47,664 nt of DNA from JANMGV01 sp037440405. Lineage in GTDB: Bacteria > Planctomycetota > Planctomycetia > Pirellulales > Pirellulaceae. Shown here one piece after another: positions 35,182 through 43,498 of the stretch. The number at the start of each line of letters is the position of its first letter. The first letter of the stretch is position 1. The stretch spans positions 1 through 47,664 of the forward strand of contig JBBIUE010000037.1 of the NCBI GenBank assembly GCA_037440405.1, read 5' to 3'. The notes below the pieces were generated by a model. The model saw only the letters and a program-made list of their open reading frames with translations, was not told the origin of the DNA and did not search any database. Both the position numbers and the translations under genes were made by a program.

Positions 35182-37142
35182 GAAAGTCTCGAAGGGGTTC
35201 GGAGATAGCTCCGTCGCTCTTTCCCTTTCTCGCCGTCTTGCTATGCACGATGGGGGCGATTGTCTTTATCTTGATTTTGACGGTCGCCAAGGCCGGCGAT
35301 ACCGCTCGATTGCTCGTCGAATCCGAAGTCGACGAGGAAGAGCAGGCTATCGAGGATCTTCTCTACGTCGCCATCGATGAACGAGCTGCTACTCGCGACG
35401 CAGCCGTTGAGGAACTGGAAAGTCTGAGGCAGCGTCTTCAACATTTCGAATCGCACATTCAGCAACTGCGACGCGAACACGATGATTTGCTCGCTCGTGA
35501 AAAAGCGATGGCCGCTGCTCAGTCAGAAGATTCACAGCACAAGGATGCCAATGCTCAGATTCGAGAACTCATGGCTGAACGCGACCAGCTTCAGGCCGAA
35601 ATCGACCAGAAGATAAGCGATGCCAAGAACCGGCAGCCAGCATTCGCGATCATTCCTTATCAAGGTCGAAACGGTACCACACGCCGTCCGATCTATCTCG
35701 AATGCCTTGCCGACCGACTTATCTTGCAGCCCGAAGGCATCGAATTCTCCTTGCGTGACCTGGCTCCTCCCTATCATCCAGGTGGCCCACTGGATGCCGT
35801 ACTCCGAACCATACGCTCGCACCATCAGCAATTGGATGAAACGATGTCTTCATACTCTGCACCCTATCCGCTGGTCTTAGTCCGACCATCGGGCATTCGA
35901 ACCTTCGCGCTGACTCGCAACGCATTGCAGGGGTGGGATGATCAGTTTGGATACGAACTGATCGATGAACAGATGCCGCTAACCTTTCCAGGCAGTTCGC
36001 CAGGACTCAAGCCCAAGATTGAAACGACCCTTGCATCGGCTCGGCAACGACAAGCGGCCCTCGTTGCAAGCATTCCGAAGAATATCCTCGATCCGAAGAT
36101 GATCGACGCATGGATTCAACAACCGATCGGAGCGAATCAGCTAGGTGGGGCCTCCGAGGAAAGCCATCGAGGTTCGAGTCCGTTAGCAAGTCCCGGAACT
36201 GCGCTCGGTGGTGACTGGAAAATGATCAAGGAATTCGATCATCGTGCCGAGTCGGGCGAGTCCCCCGCAAATCCAGAAAGAGTTTCTGGAATCCACTCGC
36301 ATCGAAGCACGGTAGAGGGTTCTGACTCACAAGGTGACGTCGGGCTCTTCACTGGCTATCAGAATTTCGATAACGCAAGCGGTTCTAACCTTGGCTTCGG
36401 ACAGGGCGATGGATTCGCAGCTGCCAATGCTGGAGACGAAGCTGGAAGCGGGGCCGATATCACTGGCCAACGACAACAAAATCCAGGTGGCTCGTCGAAC
36501 GGTTCAAACTCATCCCGATCGAGCCAAGGTAGTGAACATAGCCTCCACGGAGTCGCATCGACAGGTGAACATCAAGGAATCTCGAATGGAGACACCAAGC
36601 TGCAGAATGGAACCAGTTCGGGTCAAGGAGCCCCGAGTGCCGGATCATCTGGAATGACCATGCAGCAACCCATGGCATCGGATTCGAGCGACCATGAGAA
36701 AACTCCATCGCTGTCGTTCCAAGTTGGGCAAAGTCAATCGGATCGAGATTTACAGCCGATTTCGGTTACGCAAGGCCGGGATTGGGCAACTGCTCGTTCC
36801 TCCGGAAGGCAAACTCCTGTGCTCAGGCAGATTCAAATGGTCGTCTTGCCCGACGCCTGGATTGTTCTCTCAGACACGAATCCAAGACGAGCTGAAGTGA
36901 CGATCTCGCTCAATCAAGGATGGAAGCGAGCTACTGACGAATTGTCACGAGCGATTCGTGAACGAATCGATAGTTGGGGCATTGCCGTTGCGGGAGGCTA
37001 CTGGAAACCGCTTTTGCGAGCGGAAGTATTATCGCCCGATTCACCGAGTTTGCGAGCCTTGGAACGAGCTCTTGAAGGGAGCGGTATCCAACTGGAAACT
37101 CTACCCTTGCAGATTCAATCATCGGCATCCGGACGCAAGTGA
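35178..37142 (+). CDS. Single-helix coiled-coil protein, partner of the MotA-like channel
   Basis: The 654-residue protein has a cytoplasmic N-terminus, one membrane helix (SLFPFLAVLLCTMGAIVFIL, about 13-32), and then a coiled coil (about 50-150). A globular domain (about 154-315) contains RRPIYLECLADRLILQPEG and PYPLVLVRPSG. A Gly/Ser/Gln-rich disordered linker (about 325-535) precedes a C-terminal alpha/beta domain (about 550-645). The topology is that of MotB/ExbD, but its helix has no acidic residue. Start ATGA overlaps the upstream stop. Similar proteins occur, to my memory, in other planctomycetes without known function. Confidence 0.8.
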   Translation: MRKSRRGSEIAPSLFPFLAVLLCTMGAIVFILILTVAKAGDTARLLVESEVDEEEQAIEDLLYVAIDERAATRDAAVEELESLRQRLQHFESHIQQLRREHDDLLAREKAMAAAQSEDSQHKDANAQIRELMAERDQLQAEIDQKISDAKNRQPAFAIIPYQGRNGTTRRPIYLECLADRLILQPEGIEFSLRDLAPPYHPGGPLDAVLRTIRSHHQQLDETMSSYSAPYPLVLVRPSGIRTFALTRNALQGWDDQFGYELIDEQMPLTFPGSSPGLKPKIETTLASARQRQAALVASIPKNILDPKMIDAWIQQPIGANQLGGASEESHRGSSPLASPGTALGGDWKMIKEFDHRAESGESPANPERVSGIHSHRSTVEGSDSQGDVGLFTGYQNFDNASGSNLGFGQGDGFAAANAGDEAGSGADITGQRQQNPGGSSNGSNSSRSSQGSEHSLHGVASTGEHQGISNGDTKLQNGTSSGQGAPSAGSSGMTMQQPMASDSSDHEKTPSLSFQVGQSQSDRDLQPISVTQGRDWATARSSGRQTPVLRQIQMVVLPDAWIVLSDTNPRRAEVTISLNQGWKRATDELSRAIRERIDSWGIAVAGGYWKPLLRAEVLSPDSPSLRALERALEGSGIQLETLPLQIQSSASGRK

Positions 37143-38194
37143 GTTCCGGTGTACTTTACCCACCGAAGCATAACATACGGAATTCGACCATGAATTCAAA
37201 GCGAGATTCAGAAATAGCGATCGGGGAGGATTCTTTTCTCGATACGATTGCCAACTTGGTCGGAATTCTGATCATTTTCGTAGTCATCGCTGGCACCGGG
37301 ACGCAAACATCGGCCTTGAATCTCGCCCGATCAGAGCAAGAAGCCCGCGACAAAAGCAACGAAGCGGTTATCAGCAAATTGAACGACCTCGAAAAGGACA
37401 TTGGTAAGCAGATCGAACGATTGCAAGCATATGCTGTCGAGCTTGAAATGCGGCGACACGAGCGAGACGGGCTGCTGGATAGGATTCATCAGCTTCGCTA
37501 TGACATCGAGCGCAAGGCGCAGAGCATGGAAGATGATCAACGAATCCGTTCGGAGCAACTCGCCCAACTTGCGCAATTGCAGGCAGAGATCGATCGGCGA
37601 TGTCAAGAGCTCGAGGAAATCCAAGTCGAAGATCCGGCACCGATGGTTTTACAGCATCTGCCGACACCCATGGCCAAAACGGTGTTCACCAAAGAAATGC
37701 ACATCATGATTAGGCATCAGCGAGTTGCCTTGATACCTTGGGATGAACTGATCGATGAGCTCAAGAAAGAAGCGGAGCAGACGGCCCGGCGTGGCCTGCG
37801 CAAATCCGAGTTTGAAGGGACATTGGGACCGATGTTTGGTTTCATGATGCTGTATCGATTTACAAGCAAACGTGGAGTTGTCTCGAACGGATCATCGGTG
37901 ACGACTGGGCAGATGATTGAACTCGATCGATTCGAGTTAGAACCTCAAAAGGACTTGGTGCTCGAATCGATCGATCAAGCCATGTCCGATGGTGGCCGGC
38001 TGCGCGTGGCACTATCTGCACGGCGTGCTGAAGAAACCGTCATTACTGCTTGGGTCTATGAGGACAGCTTTGAGACTTTTCGGCAGCTCAAAGAAGCACT
38101 GTTCGCCAAAGGTTTTCTTGCCGCTGCGCGACCGCTCCCCATGGCGGCGAGGATCGCCGCCTCACCACATGGCTCGCATAGCCTAGCGCAATAA
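37139..38194 (+). CDS. ExbD/MotB-like single-helix protein with membrane Asp
   Basis: The 334-351-residue protein has one membrane helix with FLDTIANLVGILIIFVVIAG. Counted from ATG 37190, the Asp18 at the start of the helix occupies the place of the proton-carrying Asp of ExbD/TolR. A charged coiled coil (about 50-150) and a C-terminal alpha/beta domain (about 170-320) follow outside the membrane. No OmpA-type peptidoglycan-binding motif is visible. The start is either GTG 37139, overlapping the previous stop as GTGA, or ATG 37190, which gives a more typical short N-terminus; the coordinates follow the former. With the two genes before it, it probably forms one complex. Confidence 0.8.
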   Translation: MSSGVLYPPKHNIRNSTMNSKRDSEIAIGEDSFLDTIANLVGILIIFVVIAGTGTQTSALNLARSEQEARDKSNEAVISKLNDLEKDIGKQIERLQAYAVELEMRRHERDGLLDRIHQLRYDIERKAQSMEDDQRIRSEQLAQLAQLQAEIDRRCQELEEIQVEDPAPMVLQHLPTPMAKTVFTKEMHIMIRHQRVALIPWDELIDELKKEAEQTARRGLRKSEFEGTLGPMFGFMMLYRFTSKRGVVSNGSSVTTGQMIELDRFELEPQKDLVLESIDQAMSDGGRLRVALSARRAEETVITAWVYEDSFETFRQLKEALFAKGFLAAARPLPMAARIAASPHGSHSLAQ

Positions 38195-38228
38195 CTCCAA
38201 GTCCGATTCGGCCTCCCAGGCGGTCGCA

Positions 38229-39002
38229 TCAGGAGCTTCCGTTCGATGGCGATCCTTTCGAGAGCATCTGGTTGACGGTTCGAATGTACTTCCGCCCAGT
38301 CGGAGTCCAAGGATGGATCAGGTTGTAATAGAGAATGTAGTACACCGCCGCGATACCATCGCGAAGTCCGATTTTCTTTCCTTCCTCATAGGTTCGCCCA
38401 TAGTAGGAAATCGGCACTTCATAAGTCCGGCACCTAGTTTTGCAAATCATGGCCGTAATCTCGATCTCCATTCCAAATCGAGAGCTGGTGAGTTTTAGTG
38501 GTCGAATGACAGCTCCGCGAAAGGCCTTGTAGCAAGTCTCGATGTCCGACATGTTGCGATTGGTTAAGACGTTGGAGAGAAAGGTAAGAAACTTGTTGGC
38601 CAGATAGTGATAAAAGTAGAGGACCCGAGCCGCTCGTTTCACTAAAAAGCGGCTGCCATAGACTACGTCCGCAACATCGTTTTCAATCGGAGCGATAACG
38701 TCAGGAATTTCGGCGGGGTCGTATTCCAAATCCGCATCCTGAATGATAACGATGTCACCCGTACTTTCGCTGATTGCCTTGGCGATGGCGGCGGTTTTGC
38801 CGCGATTGCATTCCTGTCGATGCGGTTTGATTTCAGGATGGAGATTGCTGAAGTCGCGAATGATCTCCCATGTGCCATCGCTAGAACCGTCATCGACGAC
38901 GATGATTTCACGATCCACCATCGGAAGCTGAATTAGTTTTTGCAACACGATCGCGATGGAATCGCGTTCGTTGTAGGCTGGAACGAGAATCGAGACCTTC
39001 AC
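38229..39002 (-). CDS. Family 2 glycosyltransferase (dolichol-phosphate mannosyltransferase-like)
   Basis: The 257-residue enzyme has the GT-A fold of family GT2. VSILVPAYNERDS opens the nucleotide-binding part, EIIVVDDGSSDGTW follows, and the metal site is QDADLEYDP (DxD). GSRFLVKRA and MSDIETCYKAFRG are typical of polyprenyl-phosphate sugar transferases such as DPM1 homologues. There is no C-terminal membrane helix. The start is GTG 39002, giving VKVSILVPAYNE, because the open frame upstream overlaps another small gene and is not domain-like. The gene converges with the MotA-like operon; 34 bp separate their ends. Confidence 0.9.
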   Translation of the reverse strand: MKVSILVPAYNERDSIAIVLQKLIQLPMVDREIIVVDDGSSDGTWEIIRDFSNLHPEIKPHRQECNRGKTAAIAKAISESTGDIVIIQDADLEYDPAEIPDVIAPIENDVADVVYGSRFLVKRAARVLYFYHYLANKFLTFLSNVLTNRNMSDIETCYKAFRGAVIRPLKLTSSRFGMEIEITAMICKTRCRTYEVPISYYGRTYEEGKKIGLRDGIAAVYYILYYNLIHPWTPTGRKYIRTVNQMLSKGSPSNGSS

Positions 39003-39009
39003 AACCGAC

Positions 39010-39237
39010 TCACGACGCAGGCTCGTAAAGAATGACGACAAACAAATCCGACGAACCGAACGAACCCGGGGAAAGCGTCGAATTGGAGGATGGCGTTTGC
39101 GGGGCGATATTGGCTTGCACGGAGATAATCTTGGCTGGCTTAGTCTTTGCAATCCAAGCATTGATTTCCTGTTCTAGCTGTGAGTATTCGGATTCAATGC
39201 TGAGAAAGATCTTGACTTGCGGAAGAACAGCAGGCAT
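39010..39237 (-). CDS. Small conserved-looking protein upstream of the glycosyltransferase
   Basis: The 75-residue product reads MPAVLPQVKIFLSIESEY, then a helix with LEQEINAWI, an IISVQANIAP strand, a Ser/Pro-rich stretch, and a C-terminal strand DLFVVILYEP. The alternating pattern looks like a small folded alpha/beta protein. It ends only 7 nt before the GTG of the glycosyltransferase, which suggests coupled translation. I recall similar short proteins in planctomycetes but know no function. Confidence 0.6.
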   Translation of the reverse strand: MPAVLPQVKIFLSIESEYSQLEQEINAWIAKTKPAKIISVQANIAPQTPSSNSTLSPGSFGSSDLFVVILYEPAS

Positions 39238-39422
39238 GAGCGCGTTCTTTCTCGACTAAGGGATGTGGACACTCGTTCGGATGAACCCTTGGATTCCGTT
39301 TGATTCCGAAAGGCATGATGCACATCTTTCATGCCAGTCCGTTTTCTCGCGGCAGCGACTTAGGGAATCATCAAGGCACGCGAAGTCCAGTCATTCACCG
39401 GAACGGCTAACTTCGCGCACCC

Positions 39423-39442
39423 ACCGCTTGCCAACAAGCGGT
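39423..39442 (-). terminator. Hairpin downstream of coaB
   Basis: A perfect 8-bp stem (ACCGCTTG/CAAGCGGT) with a CCAA tetraloop lies 55 nt after the coaB stop. Its position between two same-strand transcription units fits a terminator, though no T-tract follows on the minus strand. Confidence 0.4.
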
Positions 39443-39496
39443 CATCGGTGAGGACGCATGATTCTAAGCTTTGCATCGCAACTTCGGTGTGTCAAG

Positions 39497-40126
39497 CTAC
39501 GAGCAAAAGGTCTTGTGGATGATTGTAAAGATATCACGGCCAATTTTTTTCTTCGTGCCGGTACATTGTCCCACCAGCTCTCCGCCGCGCTTGTAGATCT
39601 CAACCTGGCTTTCCTCCGCATCGATCGCTTCCGGACCATTCGACACCATCAGATCGCAGGATTTTTTTTGCATTTTGGTGATCGCGCGAAAGTGGCGATC
39701 TTCGGTTTCGAGAGCAAATCCGACCACCCATTGATGAGGCATCTTGGTTGCCGCCAATGAGGCGATGATGTCCTCGGTCTCGACAAGTTCCAACAGGAGT
39801 GGTTGACCGGTCTTCGCCATTTTCTGAGTAGCGACGCGACGTGGGCGATAGTCGCACGGAGCTGCGGCCCCAATGAGTCCATCCGCCTGCTCGAATGCTT
39901 TCCTTGCCTCGATGAACATCTCCTCGGTCGTCTGAACAGAAATCACATGCGCACGTCTCGGGTAAGAAACCGAAACCGGTCCGGTGACGATCGTCACTGC
40001 GTGCTTGAAATGCAGGGCGGCATCGGCCAAGGCTGCTCCCATGCGACCGCTCGAAGCGTTGGTGATATAGCGAACTGGATCCAAATACTGGCGCGTCGGT
40101 CCAGATGTGATCACAACATGAGCCAT
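39497..40126 (-). CDS. coaB: Phosphopantothenate-cysteine ligase
   Basis: CoaB joins cysteine to phosphopantothenate in coenzyme A synthesis. The 209-residue protein has the nucleotide-binding start VVITSGPTRQYLDPVRYITN, continuing into SSGRMG, then AAAPCDYRPR and KMAKTG, all expected of the ligase domain of CoaBC. In most bacteria CoaB is fused to CoaC; here it is a separate protein. ATG 40126 is preferred over a TTG three codons upstream. It is encoded 36 nt after coaC. Confidence 0.92.
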   Translation of the reverse strand: MAHVVITSGPTRQYLDPVRYITNASSGRMGAALADAALHFKHAVTIVTGPVSVSYPRRAHVISVQTTEEMFIEARKAFEQADGLIGAAAPCDYRPRRVATQKMAKTGQPLLLELVETEDIIASLAATKMPHQWVVGFALETEDRHFRAITKMQKKSCDLMVSNGPEAIDAEESQVEIYKRGGELVGQCTGTKKKIGRDIFTIIHKTFCS

Positions 40127-40162
40127 GACTTCCAAACCTACTGAGAGAATTGCCTGGGATGA

Positions 40163-40708
40163 TCATTCCATCGCATCGATTAAGTTGCTGATGGCGACGA
40201 GAATCTGTTCCGGCTCAGCCATACGTCCAATTCCGACCTGCCGACAACTCAACCACCCCGATTCCGGCCCAACCCAATGCACACCGTCGCGAGTGAGTTG
40301 CTCGACATTCCGTTGAACGGCAGGTTGCTTCCACATCTTGGCACTCATGGCGGGAGCGATCAACACCGGACACGTTCGATTCAAGTACAAGGTCGCAAGA
40401 AGATCGTCGGAGGAGCCATGAGCGAAGCTAGCAAGCACGCGGGAAGTTGCCGGAGCCACAATCAGCAGTTCCACGAGATCCCCCAACTCGATGTGGGCCC
40501 CCAACGAAAATCGGAAATCGAACAACGAAACCACAGGTGGACGTCCAGCCAACGCGCTGAACGTTGCTTTCCCCACAAACTGCATTGCGCATTCGGTAAG
40601 TACGACCCAAACATCGTGTCCTTGCTGCACCAAACGACTGACCAGGATCGCCGATTTATAGGCCGCAATCCCACCGCTGACGGCAACGATGATGGTACGG
40701 GATTTCAT
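40163..40708 (-). CDS. coaC: Phosphopantothenoylcysteine decarboxylase (flavoprotein)
   Basis: CoaC decarboxylates phosphopantothenoylcysteine with FMN. The 181-residue protein has SGGIAAYKS at the start, the catalytic His72 in HIELGDL, and Cys155 in the flap LSCRQVGIGRM. The usual PAMNxxMW motif reads PAMSAKMW: Ser122 replaces the substrate-binding Asn found in characterised enzymes (AGT instead of AAT). The rest of the site looks intact, so activity is possible but should be tested. It is the stand-alone type, directly upstream of coaB and 44 nt after rpoZ. Confidence 0.92.
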   Translation of the reverse strand: MKSRTIIVAVSGGIAAYKSAILVSRLVQQGHDVWVVLTECAMQFVGKATFSALAGRPPVVSLFDFRFSLGAHIELGDLVELLIVAPATSRVLASFAHGSSDDLLATLYLNRTCPVLIAPAMSAKMWKQPAVQRNVEQLTRDGVHWVGPESGWLSCRQVGIGRMAEPEQILVAISNLIDAME

Positions 40709-40752
40709 GAGTCTTCCAGGACGCTTACGCGACGCAGTTGCGATGGATTCGT

Positions 40753-41016
40753 TTATAGCTCGCCCAGGTCCAAGTCGAGCAAGTCGCCGAGATCGGTTGT
40801 CTCACCCGTTACCTTCACTTCGTTCGACATGTTGAGGTAGATCTTGTCTTGCAAAATCTCTTGAATCACGATTTCCATCTTGTTGTCGGATTGCATGTCA
40901 ACCAGCGGTCGGCTCCCTTTATTCAGTTGGACCAAACGCTTTTGAATGAGAGTGGACAGCTTGAAACGTCCGCCGACTTTGTTAACGATCGCTTCTTCTT
41001 TTAGTTCTTCGAGCAT
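40753..41016 (-). CDS. rpoZ: RNA polymerase omega subunit
   Basis: This 87-residue protein fits RpoZ by length, by the segment NKVGGRFKLSTLIQKRLVQL, which matches the conserved core, and by its place between gmk and coaC, the usual order in bacteria. Omega helps assemble the beta' subunit into RNA polymerase. The C-terminus is acidic (DLGDLLDLDLGEL). The ATG at 41016 has AAGGAG 10 nt upstream and lies inside the end of gmk (16-nt overlap). An open frame further upstream is only the gmk shadow. Confidence 0.9.
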   Translation of the reverse strand: MLEELKEEAIVNKVGGRFKLSTLIQKRLVQLNKGSRPLVDMQSDNKMEIVIQEILQDKIYLNMSNEVKVTGETTDLGDLLDLDLGEL

Positions 41017-41606
41017 ACTTGCCGATCTCCTTGAAATTGCTTGAGGATGGAGCATATTTCGCGAACCGTGGCGTGCAATTCGCGATTGATGATTTCGTAC
41101 TGATAGAGATGGCGCAAAGCCATTTCTTCGGATGCCACCTGAAGGCGTCGAGCAATTTGACTTGCACTTTCGGTTCCACGATCGTGCAGGCGTCGCTCGA
41201 GTTCCTCCATCGAACCGGGATGAACGAAAAAGCTGATGATGTCGCTTCGCCTTTGGAAGATGGTCAGCGCTCCTTGGACATCGATTTCCAGGATCATCCA
41301 TTTTCCTTCGGCCAGTCCGGTTTCGACAAACTCGCCGATCGTTCCATACCAGAAGCCTCGACCATAGACTTCCTTGAACTCGAGAAACGCGCCTTCGTCC
41401 CTCTTTCGTTCGAACTCTTCTTGAGAGAGGAAGAAGTAATCCTTCCCGTCGACTTCACCCTGGCGTGGTGGTCGCGTTGTGGCAGAGACACTTAACTTCA
41501 AAGGGAGTGGACAATCTTCAATCAACTGGCGCACGACCGTCGATTTACCCGCTCCGGATGGACCGGAGATGACAATGATGCGAGCGTCCTTAGGTGGATT
41601 CATCAT
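41001..41606 (-). CDS. gmk: Guanylate kinase
   Basis: Guanylate kinase phosphorylates GMP to GDP. The 201-residue enzyme has the P-loop ISGPSGAGKST (about 13-23), the GMP-binding region SVSATTRPPRQGEVDGKDY, EVYGRGFWYGT, and LEIDVQGA. All are in the normal order and the length is typical. A double ATG starts the gene at 41606, 5 nt after the yicC stop. Its end overlaps rpoZ by 16 nt. Confidence 0.96.
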   Translation of the reverse strand: MMNPPKDARIIVISGPSGAGKSTVVRQLIEDCPLPLKLSVSATTRPPRQGEVDGKDYFFLSQEEFERKRDEGAFLEFKEVYGRGFWYGTIGEFVETGLAEGKWMILEIDVQGALTIFQRRSDIISFFVHPGSMEELERRLHDRGTESASQIARRLQVASEEMALRHLYQYEIINRELHATVREICSILKQFQGDRQVCSKN

Positions 41607-41611
41607 GAGTT

Positions 41612-42493
41612 CTACTCGATATTCTGAACAATCTCGCGGGCCTGTTCGATTCGGGTTTTCAGCTCGACCACGAAGCCAGAAATCGTCGCATCGTTTGCTT
41701 TCGAGCCGATGGTTGACGCTTCCCGAAAGAACTCCTGGATAATGAAGTCTAGCTTGCGTCCCTGACTTTCCGAAGCATTCATGGCAGTCCGAAACTGGGA
41801 GATATGGCTTTCGAATCGGACCAACTCCTCACAAATGTCGATTTTATCGGCATAAAGGTGAATTTCGCGCAACAAGTCCACGGTCGGCAACTCAACCTGG
41901 TGCTCCGCCAATGTCTGGCGAATTCGCCCTTCCAATCGGTTGCGATAGTCCGTCAGCACTGCCGGGGCTCGCTCTCGAATCGCAACAATCCACGAAGCAA
42001 GCTGCTGAAGGATGGAATTCAATTCTGCAGCCATGTTCGCTCCTTCCCGCGATCGCATCGTATTTAGATTGTCGAGCGCTTCGAAAACGACGCTCTCGAC
42101 CATTGCCGATAGCCGTTCATCGAGTGAGCCGCTGTGCTCGGGCGATTCGACCACACCAGGCAAAGAAAGGTACTCACCCGGACTCAAGTGAATCGGTCGA
42201 TTGAAATCTTGAGCGACTGCGATCGACTGCTGCATGTAACTTCGCAAGGCAGAGATATTGATCCGATAGTCCTCAGAATCCTGCGGAACCTGGGCTCGGA
42301 CGGACACCGTGATCGAACCACGGCGGACTTTTTGGCGAACCCAACCTTCGATCATCGCCTCCAGCGACGCGATGGACTCGCTGACGCGCGTGCTGACCTT
42401 GAGGAATCGATTGTTCACCGCGCGGATTTCGACCGATACCGAAACATTGTCGGTGGAGAGCTTCGCCTCACCTTGGCCGGTCATGCTGAGCAT
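41612..42493 (-). CDS. yicC: YicC-family endoribonuclease
   Basis: The 293-residue protein begins MLSMTGQGEAK, the characteristic YicC start, and ends with the family's C-terminal domain (LDFIIQEFFREASTIGSKAND), here close to the consensus LDFLxQEMNRExNTIGSKxxD. YicC proteins are RNases that help destroy certain regulatory RNAs. ATG 42493 is favoured over the GTG one codon upstream. The order yicC-gmk-rpoZ-coaC-coaB is common in bacteria. Confidence 0.92.
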   Translation of the reverse strand: MLSMTGQGEAKLSTDNVSVSVEIRAVNNRFLKVSTRVSESIASLEAMIEGWVRQKVRRGSITVSVRAQVPQDSEDYRINISALRSYMQQSIAVAQDFNRPIHLSPGEYLSLPGVVESPEHSGSLDERLSAMVESVVFEALDNLNTMRSREGANMAAELNSILQQLASWIVAIRERAPAVLTDYRNRLEGRIRQTLAEHQVELPTVDLLREIHLYADKIDICEELVRFESHISQFRTAMNASESQGRKLDFIIQEFFREASTIGSKANDATISGFVVELKTRIEQAREIVQNIE

Positions 42494-42576
42494 CACGGGA
42501 AAATCGTACCTCGAAGGTTATGGCCAGCCGTCGCCAAGCCGCCATTCAGCCATGGCATGAATACATGAATGGGCAA

Positions 42577-43200
42577 CTAAGAGCCATCACCTGGATTCGA
42601 AACCTCCGATGAAGCGGAACCAGATGTTGCTTCCTCAGCGGGAAATGTCTTTTCCGATACTTCCGCGCTCGTCGTGGTTTCTTGAGATGTGGGCGTCGCA
42701 GATCCCGATGTTGCTGGATCGACAAGTGGAGACGCGGCGGAGCTTCCCGATTCCGAAGGATTGGACGGTAACATTTCGCCAAGACCAAGGTCGCTTAATC
42801 CGGTCATGCCGCTAGGAATGGTGTCACCTTTCGGATTCATCACCGGCGAGGAAACCGAAATGCCGCCATCCGCTGTTCCGACGCTGAACTCTGTTTCCTG
42901 CATACTCCAAACAGCAAAGGCGCTGAGAAAAATCCAAATCGCAGCCACCACAATCGTGATTCGGGTAAACAAGTCACCAGCCTTCGTGCCAAACGCGCTC
43001 TGACCACCGGCTCCTCCGAGTGCACCTGTCAAGCCTCCCCCGCGTCCTCGCTGCACCAACACAAGCAGGATCAAGAATACGGAAAGAATAAATAGCGTAA
43101 TACCGAAAAAGTACTGGTACGCATCAATGGCAAACAATGGGATCAAATCGTGGCTCCTCACCCCGAGACTGGAAGCAAGCGGATTCCGTGAAAACCCCAA
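42577..43200 (-). CDS. secG: Protein translocase subunit SecG with extended C-terminus
   Basis: SecG supports SecYEG-mediated export. Two membrane helices (about residues 30-50 and 78-98) enclose the conserved VQRGRGGGLTGALGGAGGQ, then SAFGTKAGDLFTRIT. The remaining part of about 100 residues is Ser/Thr/Gly/Pro-rich and unlike compact SecG proteins of about 75-110 residues. The start is uncertain: TTG 43200 gives 207 residues, while GTG 43161 would remove 13. It leads the housekeeping run and lies 83 nt before yicC. Confidence 0.92.
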   Translation of the reverse strand: MGFSRNPLASSLGVRSHDLIPLFAIDAYQYFFGITLFILSVFLILLVLVQRGRGGGLTGALGGAGGQSAFGTKAGDLFTRITIVVAAIWIFLSAFAVWSMQETEFSVGTADGGISVSSPVMNPKGDTIPSGMTGLSDLGLGEMLPSNPSESGSSAASPLVDPATSGSATPTSQETTTSAEVSEKTFPAEEATSGSASSEVSNPGDGS

Positions 43201-43498
43201 ATTGTAACGATGTCGATGGAATTTGTTGAGCCCAAATTATCCAACAAAAAACAGGTTCGGCGGGCTCAAGTTCGCGAATTTCGCTACACTTCTAGCTCCA
43301 GCACAAGTATTTGGCCACGTCCGGACGGGTGGGTAACCGCCTACGCCTGAGATTGATCATTTAGGCGTTGGCAACCGAGTTCACCCATGACGTCCGACGT
43401 GACAGAAACTCTCGCTACTCCTGGTCAGGTTTCTAAAATCCATCAACAAACTCTGGCTATTTGGTCATTGATCCTCATTTCGGAAGGAGATTCACCGT
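43201..43498. other. Intergenic region between divergent secG and M13 peptidase genes
   Basis: The stretch should hold promoters for both directions. It contains the large imperfect stem-loop listed at 43322-43396. An ATG at 43387 inside that structure starts a frame that only overlaps the peptidase gene and is not considered real. Confidence 0.5.
43322..43396 (+). repeat. Imperfect stem-loop in the leader of the M13 peptidase gene
   Basis: Outer arms CGGACG (43322-43327) and CGTCCG (43391-43396) pair perfectly. Inner arms GCCTACGCCTGA (43339-43350) and TTAGGCGTTGGC (43361-43372) pair with one mismatch and one wobble. The structure ends about 100 nt before the ATG. It may be a leader element or an intergenic repeat unit. 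Confidence 0.5.

Noticed and set aside
33727..38194. Calling the motor-like trio a Zorya system
   Set aside because: No ZorC or ZorD helicase/nuclease gene and no OmpA-type domain in the ExbD-like proteins; only the channel family and the long tail are shared.
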